NCBI GenBank assembly: GCA_030998225.1
Contig: JAPYXD010000700.1
Coordinates: 744,001 to 808,000 of the forward strand
Source: Diplolepis rosae
Lineage: Eukaryota > Arthropoda > Insecta > Hymenoptera > Diplolepididae
DNA length: 64,000 nucleotides
Direction of reading: 5' to 3'
Below the pieces are notes generated by a model. That model did not search any database. It saw only the letters and a list, made by a program, of their open reading frames with translations, and was not told where the DNA came from. Of the stretch, positions 38,601 through 49,099 are shown in pieces. The translations under genes were made by a program, and so were the position numbers. Each line of letters begins with the position of its first letter. Position 1 is the first letter of the stretch.

Positions 38601-41600
38601 CTGACTTTAAGTTAGGTGGCCACGTAATGCGCGAGTTCAATGGACCACAGGACTGATATAAATAGATAAGAGGCCTCGTAATACGCGAGTTAAGCGAAGT
38701 CTGTCCTGAAAATAATGGCCAAGTAATGCGCAAATTATTAGGAGTATAAGAATTTTTCTAATGTGGCCAAGTAATACGCGAGATTTCTGGACTCTGACTT
38801 TAAGTAAGGTGGCCAAGTAGTGCGCGAATTGTTAGGAGTATAAGAATTTTTATAAAGTCGCCAAGTAATACGCGAGATTTCCGGACTATGATTTTAAGTA
38901 AGGTGATCAAGTAATGCGCGAGTTCAATGGACCTCAGGACTGATATAAATAGATAAGAGGCCTCGTAATACGCGAGTTAAGCGAAGTCTGTCCTGAAAAT
39001 AATGGCCAAGTAATGCGCAAATTCTTAGGAGTATAAGAATTTTTCTAATGTGGCCAAGTAATACGCGAGATTTCCGGACTCTGACTTTAAGTAAGGTGGA
39101 CAAGTAATGCGCGAATTCCTAGGAGTATAAGAATTTTTATAAAGTGACCAAGTAATACGCGAGATTACCGGACTCTGACTTTAAATAAGGTGGCCAAGTA
39201 ATGCGCGAATTCTTAGGAGTATAAGAATTTTTCTAAAGTGGCCAAGTAATACGCGAGATTTCCGGAATCTGACTTTAAGTTAGGTGGCCACGTAATGCGC
39301 GAGTTCAATGGACCACAGGACTGATATAAATACATAAGTGGCCTCGTAATATGTGACTTAAACGAAGTCTGTCCTGAAAAGAGTGGCCAAGTAATGCGCG
39401 AATTCTGAGGAGTATAAGAATTTTTCTAATGTGGCCAAGTAATACGCGAGATTTCCGGACTCTGACTTTAAGTAAGGTGGACAAGTAATGCGCGAATTCC
39501 TAGGAGTATAAGAATTTTTATAAAGTGACCAAGTAATACGCGAGATTACCGGACTCTGACTTTAAATAAGGTGGCCAAGTAATGCTCGAATTCTTAGGAG
39601 TATAAGAATTTTCATAAAGTGGCCAAGTAATACGCGAGATTTCCGGAATCTGACTTTAAATAAGGTGGCCGCGTAATGCGCGAGTTTAATGGACCACAGG
39701 ACTGATATAAATACATAAGTGGCCTCGTAATATGTGAGTTAAACGAAGTCTGTCCTGAAAAGAGTGGCCAAGTAATTAGCGAATTCTGAGGAGTATAAGA
39801 ATTGTTGTAAAGTGGCCAACTAATACGCGAGATTACCGGACTCTGACTTTAAATAAGGTGGCCAAGTAATGCTCGAATTCTTAGGAGTATAAGAATTTTT
39901 CTAAAGTGGCCAAGTAATACGCGAGATTTCCGGACTCTGACTTTAAGTAAGGTGGCCAAGTAATGCGCGAATTCCTAGGAGTATAAGAATTTTTATAAAG
40001 TGACCAAGTAATACGCGAGATTACCGGACTATGTCATTAGTTAAGGTGATCAAGTAATGCGCGAGTTCAGTGGACCACAGGCCTGATATAAATAGATAAG
40101 TGGCCTCCTAATATTTGAGTTAAACGAAGTCTGTCCTGAAAAGAGTGGCCAAGTAATGCGCGAATTCTGAGGAGTATAAGAATTTCTCTAAGTGGCCAAA
40201 TAATACGCGAGATTTCCGGACTCTGAATTTAAGTAAGGTGGCCAAGTAATGCGCGAATTCTTAGGAGTATAAGAATTTTTCTAATGTGGCCAAGTAATAC
40301 GCGAGATTTCCGGAATCTGACTTTAAGTTAGGTGGCCACGTAATCCGCGAGTTCAATGGACCACAGGACTGATATAAATACATAAGTGGCATCCTAATAT
40401 TTGAGTTAAACGAAGTCTGTCCTGAAAAGAGTGGCCAAGTAATGCGCGAATTCTGAGGAGTATAAGAATTTTTCTAATGTGGCCAAGTAATACGCGAGAT
40501 TTCCGGACTCTGACTTTAAGTAAGGTGGCCAAGTAATGCGCGAATTCTTAGGAGTATAAGAATTTTTCTAATGTGGCCAAGTAATACGCGAGATTTCCGG
40601 ACTCTGACTTTAAGTAAGGTGGCCAAGTAATGCGCGAATTCCTAGGAGTATAAGAATTTTTATAAAGTGACCAAGTAATACGCGAGATTACCGGACTCTG
40701 ACTTTAAATAAGGTGGCCAAGTAATGCGCAAATTCTTAGGAGTATAAGAATTTTTCTAAAGTGGCCAAGTAATACGCGAGATTTCCGGAATCTGACTTTA
40801 AGTTAGGTGGCCACGTAATGCGCGAGTTCAATGGACCACAGGACTGATATAAATACATAAGTGGCCTCGTAATATGTGAGTTAAACGAAGTCTGTCCTGA
40901 AAAGAGTGGCCAAGTAATGCGCGAATTCTGAGGAGTATAAGAATTTCTCTAATGTGGCCAAGTAATACGCGAGATTTCCGGACTCTGACTTTAAGTAAGG
41001 TGGCCAAGTAATGCGCGAATTCTTAGGAGTATAAGAATTTTTCTAAAGTGGCCAAGTAATACGCGAGATTTCCGGAATCTGACTTTAAGATAGGTGGCCA
41101 CGTAATGCGCGAGTTCAATGGACCACAGGACTGATATAACTACATAAGTGTCCGCGTAATATACGAGTTAAACGAAGTCTGTCCTGAAAAGAGTGGCGAA
41201 GTAATGCGCGAATTCTTAGGAGTATAAGAATTTCTCTAATGTGGCCAAGTAATACGCGAGATTTCCGGACTCTGACTTTAAGTAAGGTGGCCAAGTAATG
41301 CGCGAATTCTTAGGAGTATAAGAATTTTTCTAAAGTGGCCAAGTAATACGCGAGATTTCCGGAATCTGACTTTAAGTTAGGTGGCCACGTAATGCGCGAG
41401 TTCAATGGACCACAGGACTGATATAAATACATAAGTGGCCTCGTAATATGTGAGTTAAACGAAGTCTGTCCTGAAAAGAGTGGCCAAGTAATGCGCGAAT
41501 TCTGAGGAGTTTAAGAATTTTTCAAATGTGGCCAAGTAATACGCGAGATTTCCGGACTCTGACTTTAAGTAAGGTGGCCAAGTAATGCGCGAATTCCTAG

Positions 41601-42630
41601 GAGTATAAGAATTTTTATAAAGTGACCAAGTAATACGCGAGATTACCGGACTCTGACTTTAAATAAGGTGGCCAAGTAATGCGCGAGATTTCCGGAATCT
41701 GACTTTAAGATAGGTGGCCACGTAATGCGCGAGTTCAATGGACCACAGGACTGATATAAATACATAAGTGGCCTCGTAATATGTGAGTTAAACGAAGTCT
41801 GTCCTGAAAAGAGTGCCCAAGTAATTAGCGAATTCTGAGGAGTATAAGAATTGTTGTAAAGTGGCCAACTAATACGCGAGATTTCCCGACTCTGACTTTA
41901 AGTAAGGTGGCCAAGTAATACGCGAATTCATAGGAGTATAAGAATTTTTCTAAAGTGGCCAAGTTATACGCGAGATTACCGGACTCTGACTTTAAATAAG
42001 GTGGCCAAGTATGCGCGAATTCTTAGGAATATAAGAATTTTTCTAATGTGGCCAAGTAATACGCGAGATTTCCGGACTCTGACATTAAGTAAGGTGGCCA
42101 CGTAATGCGCGAGTTCAATGGACCACAGGACTGATATAAATACATAAGTGGCCTCGTAATATGCGAGTTAAACGAAGTCTGTCCGGAAAAGAGTGGCCAA
42201 GTAATGCGCGAATTCTTAGGAGTATAAGAATTTTTCTAATGTGGCCAAGTAATACGCGAGATTTCCGGACTCTGACTTTAAGTAAGGTGGCCAAGTAATA
42301 CGCGAATTCATAGGAGTATAAGAATTTTTCTAATATGGCCAAGTAATACGCGAGATTACCGGACTCTGACTTTAAATAAGGTTGCCAAGTAATGCGCGAA
42401 TTCATAGGAATATAAGAATTTTTCTAATGTGGCCAAGTAATACGCGAGATTTCCGGACTCTGACTTTAAATAAGGTGGCCAAGTAATGCGTGAATTTTTA
42501 GGGGTATAAGAATTTTTCTAAAGTGGTCAAGTAATACGCGAGATTTCCGGACTATGATTTTAAGTAAGGTGATCAAGTAATGCGCGAGTTCAATGGACCA
42601 CAGGACTGATATAAATACATAAGTGGCCTC
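32625..42630 (+). repeat. Tandem 5,004-bp higher-order repeat, two copies
   Basis: Copy 1 (about 32,625-37,628) and copy 2 (about 37,629-42,630) align at a constant offset of 5,004 bp. For example 32,870 matches 37,874 and 33,541 matches 38,545. They differ at only scattered positions by eye. The breakpoints fall inside D subunits: the left flanks differ in the C tail (AATAAACC against AATGGACC) and the right flanks in GCCTCGTA against GCCTCGTTA. This points to one unequal exchange of a 5-kb segment. Exact edges need alignment. Confidence 0.82.
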
Positions 42631-43622
42631 GTTAATACGCGAGTTAAACGAAGTCTGTCCTGAAAAGAGTGGCCAAGTAATGCGCGAATTCTTAGGAGTA
42701 TAAGAATTTTTATAAAGTGGCCAAGTAATAGGCGAGATTTCCGGACTCTGACTTTAAGTAAGGTGGCCAATTAATACGCGAATTCATAGGAGTATAAGAA
42801 TTTTTCTAAAGTGGCCAAGTTATACGCGAGATTACCGGACTCTGACTTTAAATAAGGTGGCCAAGTATGCGCGAATTCTTAGGAATATAAGAATTTTTCT
42901 AATGTGGCCAAGTAATACGCGAGATTTCCGGACTCTGACATTAAGTAAGGTGGCCACGTAATGCGCGAGTTCAATGGACCACAGGACTGATATAAATACA
43001 TAAGTGGCCTCGTAATATGCGAGTTAAACGAAGTCTGTCCTGAAAAGAGTGGCCAAGTAATGCGCGAATTCTTAGGAGTATAAGAATTTTTCTAATGTGG
43101 CCAAGTAATACGCGAGATTTCCGGACTCTGACTTTAAGTAAGGTGGCCAAGTAATACGCGAATTCATAGGAGTATAAGAATTTTTCTAATATGGCCAAGT
43201 AATACGCGAGATTACCGGACTCTGACTTTAAATAAGGTTGCCAAGTAATGCGCGAATTCATAGGAATATAAGAATTTTTCTAATGTGGCCAAGTAATACG
43301 CGAGATTTCCGGACTCTGACTTTAAATAAGGTGGCCAAGTAATGCGTGAATTTTTAGGGGTATAAGAATTTTTCTAAAGTGGTCAAGTAATACGCGAGAT
43401 TTCCGGACTATGATTTTAAGTAAGGTGATCAAGTAATGCGCGAGTTCAATGGACCACAGGACTGATATAAATACATAAGTGGCCTCGTTAATACGCGAGT
43501 TAAACGAAGTCTGTCCTGAAAAGAGTGGCCAAGTAATGCGCGAATTCTTAGGAGTATAAGAATTTTTATAAAGTGGCCAAGTAATACGCGAGATTTCCGG
43601 ACTCTGACTTTAAATAAGGTGG
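41911..43622 (+). repeat. Tandem 856-bp higher-order repeat pair
   Basis: Positions 42,115 and 42,971, and 42,573 and 43,429, correspond at a constant 856 bp. Both copies carry the unusual AATTCATAGGAATATAAG A subunit. The pair overlaps the end of the second 5,004-bp copy, so it formed after that duplication. Confidence 0.78.
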
Positions 43623-46600
43623 CCAAGTAATGCGTGAATTTTTAGGAGTATAAGAATTTTTCTAAAGTGGCCAAGTAATACGCGAGATTTCCGGAATCTG
43701 AATTTAAATAAGGTGGCAAAGTAATGCGCGAATTCTTAGGAGTATAAGAATTTTTCTAAAGTGGCCAAGTAATACGCGGGATTTCCGGACTCTGACTTTA
43801 AGTAAGGTGGCCAAGTAATGCGCGAATTCTTAGTAGTCGAAGAATTTATAACAAGTGGCCAAGTAATACGCGAGATTTCCGGACTCTGACTTAAAGTAAG
43901 GCGGCCAAGCAATGCGCGAATTCCTAGGAGTGACAGAATTTTTATAAAGTTGCCAAGTAATGCGAGAGATTTCCGAACTCTGACTTAAAATAAGGTGGCC
44001 AAGTAAGGCGCGAATTCTTAGTAGTCGAAGAATTTTTATAAAGTGGCCAAGTAATACGCGATTTCAATGGACTTCAGGACTGATATAATTAATATAAGTG
44101 GCCTCTTAATACGCGAGTTAAACGAAATCTGTCCTGGAAAGAGTGGCCAAGTAATGCGCGAATTCTTAAGAGGATAAGAATTTTTATAAAGTGGCCAACT
44201 AATACGCGAGATTTCCCGACTCTGACTTAAAGTAAGGTGGCGAAGTAATGCGCGAATTCCTAGGAGTGACAGAATTTTTATAAAGTGGCCAAGTAATGCG
44301 AGAGATTTCTGTACTCTGACTTTAAGTAAGGTGGCCAAGTAATACGCGAATTCATAGGAGTATAAGGATTTTTCTAAAGTGGCCAAGAAATCCGCGAGCT
44401 TTCCGGACTCTGACTTTAAATAAGGTGGCCAAGTAATGCGCGAGTTCAATAAACCACAGGACTGATGTAAATACACAAGTGGCCTCATAATACGCGAGTT
44501 AAACGATGTCTGTCCTGCAAAGAGTGGCCAAGTAATGCGCGAATTCTTAGGAGTATTAGGATTTTTCTAAAGTGGCCAAGAAATACGCGAGCTTTCCGGA
44601 CTCTGACTTTAAATAAGGTGGCCAAGTAATGCGCGTATTCTTAGGGGTATAAGAATTTTTCTAAAGTGGCCAAGTAATACGCGAGATTTCCGGACTCTGA
44701 CTTTAAATAAGGTGGCCAAGTAATGCGCGAGTTCAATAAACCACAGGATTGATGTAAATACATAAGTGGCCTCGTAATACGCGAGTTAAACGAAGTCTGT
44801 CCTGAAAAGAGTGGCGAAGTAATGCGCGAATTCTGAGGAGTATAAGAATTGTTGTAAAGTGGCCAACTAATACGCGAGATTTCCCGACTCTGACTTAAAG
44901 TAAGGCGGCCAAGCAATGCGCGAATTCCTAGGAGTGACAGAATTTTTATAAAGTGGCCAAGTAATGCGAGAGATTTCTGTACTCTGACTTTAAGTAAGGT
45001 GGCCAAGTAATACGCGAATTCATAGGAGTATAAGGATTTTTCTAAAGTGGCCAAGAAATCCGCGAGCTTTCCGGACTCTGACTTTAAATAAGGTGGCCAA
45101 GTAATGCGCGAGTTCAATAAACCACAGGACTGATGTAAATACATAAGTGGCCTCATAATACGCTAGTTAAACGAATTCTGTCCTGCAAAGAGTGGCCAAG
45201 CAATGCGCGAATTCCTAGGATTATTAGGATTTTTCTAAAGTGGCCAAGAAATACGCGAGCTTTCCGGACTCTGACTTTAAATAAAGTGGCCAAGTAATGC
45301 GCGAATTCTTAGGGGTATAAGAATTTTTCTAAAGTGGCCAAGTAATACGCGAGATTTCCGGACTCTGACTTTAAGTAAGGTGGCCAAGTAATGCGCGAGT
45401 TCAATAAACCACAGGACTGATGTAAATACATAAGTGGCCTCGTAATACGCGAGTTAAACGAAGTCTGTCCTGAAAAGAGTGGCGAAGTAATGCGCGAATT
45501 CTGAGGAGTATAAGAATTGTTGTAAAGTGGCCAACTAATACGCGAGATTTCCCGACTCTGACTTAATGTAAGGTGGCCAAGTCATGCGCGAGATTTCCGT
45601 ACTCTGACTTTAAGTAAGGTGGCCAAGTAATACGCTAATTCATAGGAGTATAAGGATTTTTCTAAAGTGGCCAAGTAATAAGCGAGCTTTCCGGACTCTG
45701 ACATTAAGTAAGGTGGCCAAGTAATGCGCGAATTCCTAGGAGTGAAAGAATTTTTATAAAGTGGCCAAGTAATGCGCGAGATTTCCGGACTCTGACTTTA
45801 AGTAAGGTGGTCAAGTAATGCGCGATTTCAATGGACCACAGGACTGATGTAAATACATAAGTGGCCTCGTAATACGCGAGTTAAACGAAGTCTGTCCTGA
45901 AAAGAGTGGCGAAGTAATGCGCGAATTCTGAGGAGTATAAGAATTGTTGTAAAGTGGCCAACTAATACGCGAGATTTCCCGACTCTGACTTAAAGTAAGG
46001 CGGCCAAGTAATGCGCGAATTCTTAGGAGTGTATGAATTTTTATAAAGTGGCCAAGTAATGCGCGAGATTTCCGTACTCTGACTTTAAGTAAGGTGGCCA
46101 AGTAATACGCGAGATTTCCGGACTCTGACTTTAAGTAAGGTGGCCAAGTAATGCGCGAATTCTTAGGAGTATAAGAATTTTTCTAAAGTGGCCAAGTAAT
46201 ACGCGAGATTACCGGACTCTGACTTGAAGTAAGGTGGCCTCGTAATACGCGAGTTAAACGTAGTCTGTCCTGAAAAGAGTGGCCAAGTAATGCGCGAATC
46301 CTGAGGAGTATAAGAATTGTTGTAAAGTGGCCAACTAATACGCGAGATTTCCCGACTCTGACTTAAAGTAAGGCGGCCAAGCAATGCGCGAATTCCTAGG
46401 AGTGACAGAATTTTTATAAAGTGGCCAAGTAATGCGAGAGATTTCTGTACTCTGACTTTAAGTAAGGTGGCCAAGTAATACGCGAATTCATAGGAGTATA
46501 AGGATTTTTCTAAAGTGGCCAAGTAATACGCGAGATTTCCGGACTCTGACTTTAAGTAAGGTGGCCAAGTAATGCGCGAATTCTGAGGAGTATAAGAATT

Positions 46601-47031
46601 GTTGTAAAGTGGCCAACTAATACGCGAGATTTCCCGACTCTGACTTAAAGTAAGGCGGCCAAGCAATGCGCGAATTCCTAGGAGTGAAAGAATTTTTATA
46701 AAGTGGCCAAGTAATGCGCGAGATTTCCGTACTCTGACTTTAAGTAAGGTGGCCAAGTAATACGCGAGTTCATAGGAGTATAAGGATTTTTCTAAAGTGG
46801 CCAAGTAATAAGCGAGCTTTCCGGACTCTGACATTAAGTAAGGTGGCCAAGTAATGCGCGAATTCTTAGGAGTATAAGAATTTTTCTAAAGTGGCCAAGT
46901 AATACGCTAGATTCCGGACTCTGACTTTAAGTAAGGTGGCCAAGTAATGCGCGAATTGTTAGGAGTATAAGAATTTTTATAAAGTGGCCAAGTAATGCGC
47001 TAATTCATAGGAGTATAAGGATTTTTCTAAA
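43623..47031 (+). repeat. Diverged satellite next to the PLE (block L7)
   Basis: The subunits are still A, B, C and D but carry many private changes: GGAGTGACAG in A, AATAAACC and GATGTAAATA in C, heads GTGGCGAAG and GCGGCCAAGC. The segment 43.2-44.9 kb matches 31.1-32.6 kb at offsets of 12,058-12,150 bp. Greater divergence at the edge of an array is expected when exchange is rarer there. A 223-codon open frame on the minus strand at 46,163-46,834 is a satellite artefact. Confidence 0.8.
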
Positions 47032-47100
47032 GCGGCCAAGTAATACGCGAGTTCAATGAAGTCTGACCTGAATAAGGTAGCCAAGTAATGCGGGAGTTTA
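47032..47100 (+). repeat. Last satellite units at the left PLE junction
   Basis: A 45-bp unit at 47,032-47,076 has a D-like length. Its tail starts like C (GTTCAATG), continues like D (AAGTCTGACCTGAA) and ends like B (TAAG). It is followed by a head variant, GTAGCCAAGTAATGCGGGA, at 47,077-47,095 leading into GTTTAAAC and the PLE hairpin. The mirror copy is at 49,581-49,650. Confidence 0.8.
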
Positions 47101-47104
47101 AACA

Positions 47105-47134
47105 ACATCTGGCCCAGATAAAGTGGCCAGATGT
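47105..47134. other. Hairpin at the 3' end of PLE copy 1
   Basis: Perfect 10-bp stem ACATCTGGCC / GGCCAGATGT with a 10-nt loop. The inner part includes GTGGCCA, the start of the satellite head, so the hairpin sits where PLE sequence grades into satellite. It could be a 3' structure recognised by the RT; that is inference. Confidence 0.85.
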
Positions 47135-47192
47135 GAGATCATAAAACCTGAAGGTACGACTGAAGTACATGGTGGCGTCCCAATTTCTCAGG

Positions 47193-47541
47193 TCAGATTT
47201 TATATGACCCTTTTTTACGTATAGGATTGTAAATCCTAGAAAGGTTTTCTATGTCAGTTCTAAGTTTTCACTGCATCGTCCGTACCTGCAATGTGACACA
47301 TTTCCAACAGCAATCTTTTTTTATAGTTTATTTCGTTAGCTAGGATTTTTGTTCTGTCAAAATCGAAGAAATGGTCTTTCTCAATTGTATGTTTAGTTAG
47401 TGCATTTTGTTTATTAGGGCTTTCTCTAATGTTGTTTTTATGTTCTTTTAACCTGTTCTTAAGGAACCTTTTAGTTTGACCTATATAGACGGCTTTGCAA
47501 TCATCCCCTTTGCAAGGAACGCTGTAGACGATGTTGGGCGA
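47193..47541 (-). pseudogene. GIY-YIG endonuclease domain, copy 1, frameshifted
   Basis: It encodes YSVPCKGDDCKAVYIGQTKR and downstream residues like those of the plus-strand copy, up to the stop codon (TCA on the + strand at 47,193-47,195). One extra base near 47,263, compared with the plus-strand copy, breaks the frame shortly before the end. The linker between thumb and nuclease is missing because of the deletion at its start. Confidence 0.88.
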
Positions 47542-47562
47542 TAGTTATATATAGTTATATAA
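47542..47562. other. Deletion scar in PLE copy 1
   Basis: Compared with 49,017-49,138 of the plus-strand copy, about 120 bp of the thumb-endonuclease linker is replaced here by a short AT-rich stretch in which ATAGTTATAT occurs twice. The duplicated filler looks like a templated end-joining scar. It is absent from copy 2, so it arose after the two arms separated. Confidence 0.8.
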
Positions 47563-47955
47563 GGAATGCTAATGAAAGGTTTGATTTCCGCGTTTATGTC
47601 GATATGATTATTGCCTAATCGTGTTTTTTGTTCAAGGGTAAGAAGTCTCTGGTTAACAATGTCTTGTGTGAAACAAGGTGGGTAGTCATTTTCCTCAGTG
47701 TATCTGTAATTAATTTAAGGTTGTTTTTTTGAAATTTCTTGTCTGAAAGTAAAATTGCTCTGTCAACCAAGTTGTTAATTACACTTTTTTTATATCTAAG
47801 GGGGTGGGCGGAGTTGAAGTTAAGGTATCTGCCTGACCAAGTAAGCTTTCTATACCAATTGAAAAATAGTTTTTGGTTCTGTTTCCTCGTGATAGAGACA
47901 TCTAAGAAATTGATAGCACCACCGACCTGTTTTTCTAGTGTGAATTCAATATTGA
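47563..47955 (-). pseudogene. Penelope-like RT thumb and connector, copy 1
   Basis: Minus-strand translation gives FTLEKQVGGAINFLDVSI, then WYRKLTWSGRYLNFNS (starting at 47,857) and HPLRYKKSVINNLVDRAILL. The YRK-T-SGRYLNF stretch followed by HPL-KKSVI-NL-DRA is characteristic of the end of the palm and the thumb in PLE RTs. A one-base loss near 47,696 (relative to the right copy) shifts the frame. The region ends at the deletion near 47,562. Confidence 0.88.
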
Positions 47956-48105
47956 GGGGGTAGTATTGAAAATTTTTAAAATGCGTTCAACATATGTGTT
48001 GGGAACCATGATGAAAATATCGTCTACGTAAAGAAAATAGACAGGTACTTCAAAGTCAAGGTTGGAAAGTCTGTCTTTCTCTAGGTCATCCATCACTAAA
48101 CAGCA
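47935..48105 (-). pseudogene. Penelope-like RT core, YVDD palm fragment
   Basis: This continues the RT in another frame after the break near 48,105. It reads LVMDDLEKDRL and then VPVYFLYVDDIF. The YVDD box, with the other two catalytic Asp residues, is encoded at 48,030-48,019. The frame runs into a stop at 47,935, but PLE-like coding resumes in a second frame from about 47,960, so another small indel lies in this area. Upstream of 48,105 this same frame is open to 48,225, but there it is only the shadow of the other RT fragment. Confidence 0.9.
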
Positions 48106-48638
48106 AGGACGGGGGAGAAAGGAGAACCCATTGGTAATCCACGTTTTTGGAAATAAGTTTTGCCATCGAAATTTAAATCTGTGCTGTCTAAGCATAATCG
48201 CAACCCTTCTTCGAAATCTCTCCATGGTAATGATACTTTGCGACGAATCTCATCCCACCTACTTTTTACTGCAGAGATAGCTGCTTCCTTCGGTACATTT
48301 GTGAAGAGAGAGACTACATCTAATGAGGCCAGACCATAGTTATCCGGGACGTTCAAATTTTTTAATTTTTTAACTAATTCAAAACTGTTGATGATTTTTG
48401 ATCTAGGTGGGGTAGTGTTTTTGGATATGGTAGAGCTGAAGAATGAAGCTAGATTGTAAGTCGGGCTGCCCACATAGGAAACAATTGGTCTAACAGGGAT
48501 ACTTTCTTTGTGAATTTTGGGTAATCCGTAAAATCTCGAGGGAACGGCATTGGAAGACTTTAAATCATTACTGGATCTGAAGTGGAGGGGGGATGGATAG
48601 TTTTCATGCAATCTAGTTCCTGCTACGTCCCCCAAATG
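48096..48638 (-). pseudogene. Penelope-like RT core, fingers and palm fragment
   Basis: An open fragment of about 179 codons. Counting from the TTG at 48,635, GLPKIHK is at residues 37-43 and RPIVS at 49-53, the fingers motifs typical of PLE and related RTs. SLDVVSLFTNVP at 104-115 is palm motif A, with the likely catalytic Asp at 106, and GLPMGSP at 166-172 is motif B. No ATG supports the start: upstream of the TTG are one codon and a stop, so the fragment is 5'-truncated. It goes out of frame just after SPVLA, where one base appears to be missing near 48,105. The first 25-30 residues match no motif I know. Function when intact would be template-directed cDNA synthesis. Confidence 0.92.
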
Positions 48639-48641
48639 TCA

Positions 48642-48714
48642 CTGATATAAATTCATTCGCCCCGCCACCATCTGTAAGTACCCCTTCAAAATACATGGGA
48701 GTGGGCACACCGTG
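48642..48714. other. Unassigned spacer between the two PLE 5' ends
   Basis: These 73 bp match neither PLE coding sequence nor the satellite as a whole. They begin inside ACTGATATAAATTCAT (48,641-48,656), which matches the C-subunit string ACTGATATAAATACAT at 15 of 16 bases. No gene or start signal is seen. It may be the original junction between the two truncated elements. Confidence 0.55.
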
Positions 48715-49078
48715 ATTGGTATAGAAAACCCACTTGGTCAGGCAGATACCTTAACTTCAAATCCCACCACCCCTTAGATATAAAAAAAGTGTAATTAACA
48801 ACTTGGTTGACAGAGCAATTTTACTTTCAGACGAGAAATTAAAAAAAAACAACCTTAAATTAATTACAGATACACTAGAGGAAAATGACTATCCACCTTG
48901 TTTCACACAAGACATTATTAACCAGAGACTTCTTACCCTTGAACAAAAAACACGATTAGGCAACAATGATATCAACATAAACGCGGAAATCAAACCTTTC
49001 ATTAGCATTCCTTATATCGAAGGTCTGTCAGAAAAAATACCGGGAATCCTACACAGCTACAACTTGAAAACCGCGTAG
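48715..49078 (+). pseudogene. RT thumb and linker of PLE copy 2
   Basis: The first 60 bases read WYRKPTWSGRYLNFKSHHP. A one-base loss near 48,774 then moves the rest to another frame, which stays open from about 48,776 through NNLVDRAILLSDEKLKKNNL to a TAG at 49,076-49,078. Seven codons later, in the same frame, comes the ATG of the nuclease ORF, so one in-frame stop separates the linker from the endonuclease. The apparent start at 48,803 is a TTG inside the thumb and is not a real start. Confidence 0.88.
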
Positions 49079-49099
49079 AAAAATCAAAAAAATCTAAAA

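Larger units (their letters stand above)
1..47100 (+). repeat. Left satellite array, head-to-tail 45-54 bp subunits, plus orientation
   Basis: The whole stretch consists of tandem subunits that each begin with a 19-bp head, GTGGCCAAGTAATGCGCGA, with common variants at positions 7-8 and 14-15. Each head is followed by one of four tails. Subunit lengths counted from the sequence are A 48, B 46, C 54 and D 45 bp. A is normally followed by B and C by D, giving strings of C-D-(A-B)n with n mostly 2 to 5. I see no unique sequence and no gene in this 47 kb. Variation is mostly single-base changes plus gain or loss of whole subunits, as expected for a satellite evolving by unequal exchange. The biological role is unknown; centromeric or other heterochromatic DNA is only an inference from the size and structure. 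Confidence 0.97.
46843..47859. repeat. Left arm of the central inverted repeat
   Basis: The reverse complement of this stretch matches 48,715-49,840 with scattered mismatches. It covers about 260 bp of satellite, the 30-nt hairpin, the PLE 3' untranslated part, the GIY-YIG region and the RT thumb. The outer edge is sharp: at 46,843 the left satellite continues with a B subunit whereas the right continues with a D subunit. The left arm lacks about 110 bp present in the right arm. Confidence 0.92.
47101..48641 (-). mobile_element. Penelope-like retroelement copy 1, minus strand, degenerate
   Basis: Reading down the minus strand, the order is RT core (about 48,638-47,940), thumb (about 47,940-47,565) and GIY-YIG endonuclease (about 47,541-47,193), then a short 3' untranslated region with a hairpin. 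This is the order of EN-containing Penelope-like elements. The N-terminal part of the usual ORF is missing: the frame is closed by TGA at 48,639-48,641 and nothing recognisable lies upstream. The ORF has frameshifts near 48,105, 47,960, 47,696 and 47,263 and a deletion near 47,542-47,562, so it cannot encode a working protein. The 3' end runs straight into the satellite. Confidence 0.93.

Noticed and set aside
46163..46834. 223-codon open frame on the minus strand, and the other 60-170-codon frames in both arrays
   Set aside because: They are translations of satellite subunits in whichever frame is open, start at arbitrary TTG/CTG/ATG codons, share only repeat-derived words, and end or shift with B subunits. 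No domain or gene signal is present.
1..47100. CRISPR array (short conserved repeat with spacers of similar length)
   Set aside because: The spacers are not unique: only four tail classes recur hundreds of times, no cas genes are present, and the central genes are eukaryotic retroelement remnants.
47739..48280. Plus-strand open frames at 47,739-47,963 and 48,062-48,280
   Set aside because: Both lie antisense to clear PLE RT coding sequence and show no domain of their own.
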